A stretch of DNA of 64,000 bases from Grammothele lineata (taxonomy: Eukaryota; Basidiomycota; Agaricomycetes; Polyporales; Polyporaceae), in contig NDFF03000055.1 of assembly GCA_002150815.3 (NCBI GenBank), positions 372,001-436,000 on the forward strand. The letters are read 5' to 3'. The notes below the pieces were generated by a model. That model did not search any database. It was not told where the DNA came from and saw nothing but the letters and a program-made list of their open reading frames with translations. Shown piece after piece: positions 59,401 through 64,000 of the stretch (position 1 is its first letter; each line of letters starts with the position of its first letter). The position numbers and the translations under genes are program-made.

Positions 59401-61425
59401 CTATGCCCTGCAGTAGTCATGACTACGCCCCAGGAGAAGGAGGGGTCCACTAAATACGACGTATATCGACGAGTAAGTTTCGCTTTCTTCGCGAATCCTG
59501 GCGCATCGCTCACTACCGCTGCGAAGCCTGTCCCCTTAGACCTAATGACTCTAGCTAGTTTCAGCGACCCGCCCGTTAAACGTGAGAACGCCCTCTTGCG
59601 TTTCGGCCGATCTGAGCGTCCCGCTGGCGATATTGGCACTCCGATATGGGCGGCAGCCTCGTCCAACACCCCGACGGATTCTAGCCTCGTCTACCCATTC
59701 ACTATCCAACACCTCGGTCGCCTGGGTGGCACGTACACCTTCTTCACAGAGTCGGCGCAAGTGCGGAACGAGTGGAAGCAGACGTTGGAGGAGGCGCTTG
59801 GGCTCCGCAAGATCGTGCAGGACTCGAATAGGGTCTTCGAGATCAAAACGCTTAGCGCGGACAAGTTCTATGTGCCACCCCCGGGAGGTCACGACCATTT
59901 GTTCAGCGGGAAAGCTGCGTGTTCGATTCCTTTTAGTGAGCCATAGGCTATCTTTGCAAGAAGTCTCTAGGAATGACTGACAAGATATGTACAGCGACGT
60001 CCGATGGGCGAGCCCTGGTTGCTATTGGGTGCGCCCAAGGAGTGTGGGTCGGTTCTCCGCACGATCCGCAGTGTGAGTTCAAATGCCATATTCATGACAG
60101 AGGAGGAACTTATTCCGCGGGAACCCTCCATAGCGTTCCGCCGAGCTCTTCATCTCAAGAACGTCACCCAGTGCGCATTTTTGGCGGGTTTCGGTCTCTT
60201 CCTTGTCCTCGCCGACAGGGTGAGTGAGGCCATCCGCAGACGAGTGTTCGCTCATTCCCTCTTCCTAGTCACTCTTCGCATATCGCATCGAGGATCTGGT
60301 ACCGCCCGACTCACCTCAAGGCACACACGATCCTCCTTCACCTCAGAAGCTCAGCGGGAACAAAGATGTGTGCTTCTTCAGCGTTGGCATGCTGAACGAC
60401 CGCACTTTGGTTATATATATGCAGAAGAAAGGTGTCAGTGCATGTAGCACAGCTAATTGTTCGTTGACTGACTTCCATCGTGTGCAGCTTGTTAGCGTAT
60501 TCCGGGTCATAGAACCCTTCGCAGACAGGATCGACGGGCAGTCGAATGTGCCGCTGACTCTCGGGACTCGTCTCGGTTTGCCTTCAAAATGGTTCCGAGT
60601 CGACAAAGTGGGTCTCGGAGGTGCTAGATTCGGGAAACACGAGCTCAGACATCTTCCCTAGGATTTCTTCTTGGCTAAGGAAGCGTTTGATCTGGTCTTC
60701 CTGAAAGCTAGGATTGTCATTCTGTGCAGGGACGGCTTTGAGATCATGGATCTTGACGAGTATGTCGCTCGAGTCCTTCAAGTTCCCGAGTTATTTTGGC
60801 TGACATCTGGCTCAGCTTCAAAAGCGTCACAATCCCCCAATGCGACGATCCTCGTGTAGAGAGACTTGCCAAGCGATGCAGGTCTTGCCGCCCCATGGGG
60901 ATGTTCCGTGTGAGCGGCGACGAGTTCCTATTATGTTACAATGGTAAGCACTACGGGGCCGGTGGGATATCGAACCAGTCTTAACGTCGATCTAATGTAG
61001 AGTTCGGCCTCTACGTGGATCGCCACGGGGACCCCAGTCGCTCTATGGAAGCGATCGAGTGGGGGAGCAAAGCCGAACGCGTCGCGTTCCACCCACCCTA
61101 CGTGCTCCTGTTCGACAGCCACTTCATCGAGATCCGGCACGTCCAGACGGGCCGCCTTGTGCAGATCATCCCCGGAAACGACGTGCGCTGCATCTGGGAC
61201 GGACGCGGCGTTACGGGAACGCCCGCTACGACATCCGACACTCCCCAGGGTGACGGCCTAGAAACGACGTCCTCGTGGAAGGGGCCTAAGATCTACGGCG
61301 CGATGAACGCTGAGGGTCCGCCGGCGCCTGGTTCGCGGGAAACCCATCCCACCGCGCAGCATCTCTTCATGCTCGTCCCGATAATACCGCTTTGTGTTGA
61401 AGATACTAAAGCCAGAGATATATAG
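56453..61425 (+). CDS. apparent fusion: basidiomycete-specific domain, forkhead domain and PH-CNH half of a Rom2-type RhoGEF
   Basis: Nineteen exons join in frame to 1312 residues: 56453-56781, 56819-57527, 57595-57636, 57693-57755, 57825-57894, 57948-58283, 58360-58649, 58706-59050, 59108-59167, 59227-59353, 59414-59472, 59527-59935, 59995-60072, 60134-60219, 60269-60433, 60488-60607, 60662-60759, 60816-60943 and 61001-61425. Part 1 (MASSTTPWDIYAQQLFSHGY to VASDIDLCALF) belongs to an uncharacterised family I associate with Agaricomycetes. Part 2 is a forkhead domain. Part 3 begins at the DH-PH linker (DDIERYNSRLVFRSGE) and runs through PH and CNH (DGRALVAIGCAQGVWVG, KSVTIPQCDDP, VRCIWDGRG). 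No DH domain, the part that activates Rho, is present. The exons are sound individually; whether they form one transcript or two to three genes is uncertain. Confidence 0.6.
58360..59050 (+). other. forkhead DNA-binding domain within the fusion
   Basis: Spliced reading: RPDYSIPALSQLAILGSPEQ, LTLMGIYLALEDRFEWFKNN, SWQ/LSVRFNLSLQKCF and ITEPGKGSYWVVDYSQG, followed by basic KRPRLPKRNKR. Order and spacing match the winged-helix forkhead fold (helices 1-3 and wing 1). The recognition helix normally reads WQNSIRHNLSL; here the Asn is Leu and the His is Phe. A separate forkhead gene could start at ATG 58403 (MAVTDAEIELRRIL). Confidence 0.8.
59108..61425 (+). other. PH and CNH domains of a Rom2/RhoGEF-type protein
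   Basis: Exons 9-19 give the DH-PH linker (LVFRSGERIDLDLLHEDRSL), a PH domain (SFGRKEWTELFVLLFDNY, TKYDVYRRPVPLDLMTL, LGGTYTFFTESAQVRNEWKQ) and a complete citron-homology (CNH) domain ending near FMLVPIIPLC. In Rom2-type proteins this half binds membranes and small GTPases downstream of cell-wall stress signalling. The upstream DH domain is missing from the window. Confidence 0.85.
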
Positions 61426-63322
61426 GAATCTACGAACTAGGCTGTTTCTAGAATAACACGTGGAATTCACTGCTCGCTGTTCGCTTTCCACGGCATTCAA
61501 ACGCCAAAAAGTTGGATCTCGCTCGTCGCAACTCTGCCACCACCTCCCTTGAGACTCAGTTGCTATTCTCCTGCTTTCGCGGAGCTGCCTCCTGGGCCAT
61601 CGACGCCTATCCCCGGCAAACCGCAGTGGACGTTCACGGCCCCCGATTCATACATGTCGGCTCCTCAAGAATCTCCTCAACAGGATGGTCAAGAGTCTGA
61701 GTTTGCGGAGGGTTCATCGCGCGATACCATATGGTGCACCCAGCAGTGAATACCGCATTCGTACCCAACGCGTCTTCAGATGTTCTCTTCTAAATGTGTG
61801 CCCATAGCTCAGGTCTCTTGGCTCCTTCACGCAGGCAGTCGTCTCTTCCGTGATCCCCAAACTCCCATTACGAGGTTTCTGATTCACTAACTGCTGTGTC
61901 CGCGTATCAACGCCTGATGTCTTGTCTTGCTTAGCTTTCTCGTATGCATTTGTCCCGAGCTATTCTCATGTTCTCCGCTGCTACATTTTCTCCAAGTCCG
62001 CCGTCGCCGTCCACACTCCCAGAGTATCTATATGATGTTGTGCCTTGTCCTGCCGTGCTCCTGCCATGCCGTCGTACGTCACTACTGATTTCCCGGCTTC
62101 GCTTCCATCACCGCTGCGCTTCCTCTGCGTCGTTGTATACACTGTTGTGGTCCATCTACCACCGGTTTTCCGTCTATGTTTCCAGTTAGCTATCCTGCAC
62201 TATACGCTGCAAGTTTGTATCCTCCATTCCACCACATCAATCAAATCTACGCCTTTCGGGTTCACCGAATTACAGAGATGCTATTGGCTTGCGCCCTGCA
62301 ACGGTTTCGGCTCGCACAGCTCGCGTCAAGTCTACAGTAGAAGATCTCCTACGCGAGCATTTCGAGCAGGTGGGCTTCGTTCGGGCCACGCAATCGAGGT
62401 GGAAGTAGTCTGCCCCGCCCGGAACGAAGAGGTCAACGTAGCCAGGCCGAAGCCATTTTCGTGAAACAGCTGCGCATACGTACAGTATGACAACTTTCCC
62501 CCTAGCCGCACACACAGACGTACTCAGAAAGATTGTGATTATCACCACGGTTGGTTGAGAGCTATGCGGGAAGAGTAGGCGAATCGGCGAACACAGCGAG
62601 GTAGCGCGACAGAGTTCGACCAACAGAATGCTGAGAAAAAGCGGCAAGAGAACCTGATAGCTGGAGAAAACAGGAACAGATTACGACAGACAACGGGGTA
62701 AGGTAACGTACTGACGGCGCTGAATTCGAGAAACAAGATGGAACAGGACATGCGATTGCGATTGTGACTACGGAATGATTGCGAGGGCTCAGATGCGTAC
62801 GACGTTGAAGCGACGATTGAATGCTGGCTAAACAGTGTCCGGAGATGCGGGTGGCGTGCGAGAGTGAATGCGGGTGCTACTGGTACATTGGATATGGCGG
62901 AGAGCGTGGGGTTCGAAATGCTCGATGAATAACTGACGTGAAAATGTTCGTAAAAACGATTGGAGAACTTCGCCTAAGTATATGGAGCCGTCGGCGTTGG
63001 CGCGAAGATTTTCGCATGGACATTGGAGGGTAAGCCTGATAGGATGCGATGGGCGAGCGCGGGTATGTGTCGTACGCGCCATCTTGCGCTGGAAGCGGGG
63101 TGGGCCATGCTCAGGGCCCATAGGCCGCGGGGGGCCTGTACTATGCGGGGCACATATACAGCGCACCGTAAGCCTGAGGCGCGGTGCGGAAAGATGGCCC
63201 GCGGAGGGGCTTTCTTGCACGCCCCCCCCTCCCGGCCAGCGGCAACCTGGCGGAGGCCCAGAAGACTAACTGGGAGGACCGACGTTGAGGCCGGTGCATC
63301 GGGATTCCGCCGCGAGACCGCG
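61426..63322. other. intergenic region, 1.9 kb
   Basis: Between convergent genes. A Pro/Ser-rich plus-strand frame at 61549-61749 (ELPPGPSTPIPGKPQWTF) looks protein-like but has no start context or domain; it might be a downstream exon of the preceding gene. Otherwise nothing recognised. Confidence 0.4.
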
Positions 63323-64000
63323 CTAGTACACCGCCAGCACCCGCGGTTCTCGCTTGAACCGCGCTACGGCCCCCAATCAAGCCTCAGCGCATGCTCATCA
63401 CAAATAAGCAGATAGCAAGGGGAAAACACGCGTACCGTACAAGAGACAAAACGCGCCCAAGACCTGCACCGCGCCCGAGTACGCGGCGACCACTTGCCAG
63501 TTATTGCCCGTCGCGCCCAGGAGCGCGCCCCCGATCGGCGCGCCTGCGGCGTAGCCTGCCGACGCGCACGAGTGTGAGTGCCTAGCATAGAAGAAGAAAA
63601 AGAGGGAGGGAGGGAGAAGGGGAGAGGGGGAGAAGGGGAGACGCACCAGGTGCATTGAACAGCAGCAACAGCCCCGAGAGGCCCGCGAGCCGGTCCGCGC
63701 CGTACACCTTGGCGGCGACGGCGGCGACGAGGGAGAGGAAGCAGCCGCAGAAGAAGCCGTAGAGGACTGCGAAGACCATCTGTGTGCGCGCGCCGAGGGG
63801 GAGGAGAGATCTTACGTTAGCTTCCGTTACGAGCGTTACGGTACTATGCGAGGTGGTTACCCCAAAAGGAGGAGCTCGAGAACAGGAGGGGAAGGAAGGG
63901 AAGAAAAGAGCCACTCACGATCCCTGCGTACGTCGTGACGAACATCCACACGACGAGCTGCGTCAGCCCGGAGGCGGCGATGGCGACGAAGAGCGCGTTG
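63323..64000 (-). CDS. MFS monocarboxylate-type transporter, C-terminal part (cut by right edge)
   Basis: Four exons visible: 64000-63919 (continues beyond the window), 63779-63647, 63555-63436 and 63363-63323. The reading shows membrane helices NALFVAIAASGLTQLVVWMF, MVFAVLYGFFCGCFLSLVAA, LAGLSGLLLLFNAPG, then GAPIGGALLGATGNNWQVVA and AVQVLGAFCLLYARFKREPR, ending in VLAVY. The NAPG-to-GAPIGGAL spacing and the helix-12 ending YARFKREPR are typical of the fungal monocarboxylate-transporter-like branch of the major facilitator superfamily. The substrate is unknown. All splice phases agree (0, 1, 1). Confidence 0.85.

Overview
The window is nuclear DNA of a filamentous basidiomycete, most likely an Agaricomycete. 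Genes sit on both strands, are interrupted by many short GT-AG introns (mostly 50-70 nt, often with a CTAAC- or CTGAT-like branch site), and include families that I know mainly from basidiomycetes: DUF6533, DUF6593, divergent G-alpha subunits and large F-box families. Exon structures below were built by hand from splice signals, reading phase and family similarity. All joined lengths that I give are multiples of three, but no transcript data were available.

Left part (1-16.7 kb): a DUF6533 membrane protein cut by the left edge, a single-pass membrane protein with a Pro/Ser-rich tail, a Cdc20/Cdh1-type APC/C activator, a secreted GPI-type protein, an HD-domain cyanamide hydratase, an unrecognised 222-residue gene with a possible broken partner, translation elongation factor 1B alpha, and a zinc cytidine/deoxycytidylate deaminase-like protein.

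Middle part (17.6-37.3 kb): a duplicated, repeat-rich block. Two large F-box genes, one of which is two F-box modules fused in one frame, alternate with three copies of a cassette of about 2.4-2.6 kb. A complete pogo-type DNA transposon sits after the first cassette, and a 373-bp foldback element (MITE-like) lies at the right end.

Right part (37.6-64 kb): a BAG-domain protein, a DUF6593 protein, an ALKBH6-type dioxygenase, a SET5-type methyltransferase, tRNA-Ala(AGC) with an intron, a GH16 glucanase with a GPI-type tail, a Cbf1-type bHLH factor, a divergent G-protein alpha subunit with a possible second terminal exon, a dioxygenase fragment, a long chain of 19 in-frame exons that joins a basidiomycete-specific domain, a forkhead domain and the PH-CNH half of a Rom2-type RhoGEF (no DH domain), and an MFS monocarboxylate-type transporter cut by the right edge.

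The observations most worth following are the apparent forkhead/PH/CNH fusion, the duplicated last exon of the G-alpha gene together with its missing catalytic glutamine, the double F-box gene within a repeated block, and the foldback element.
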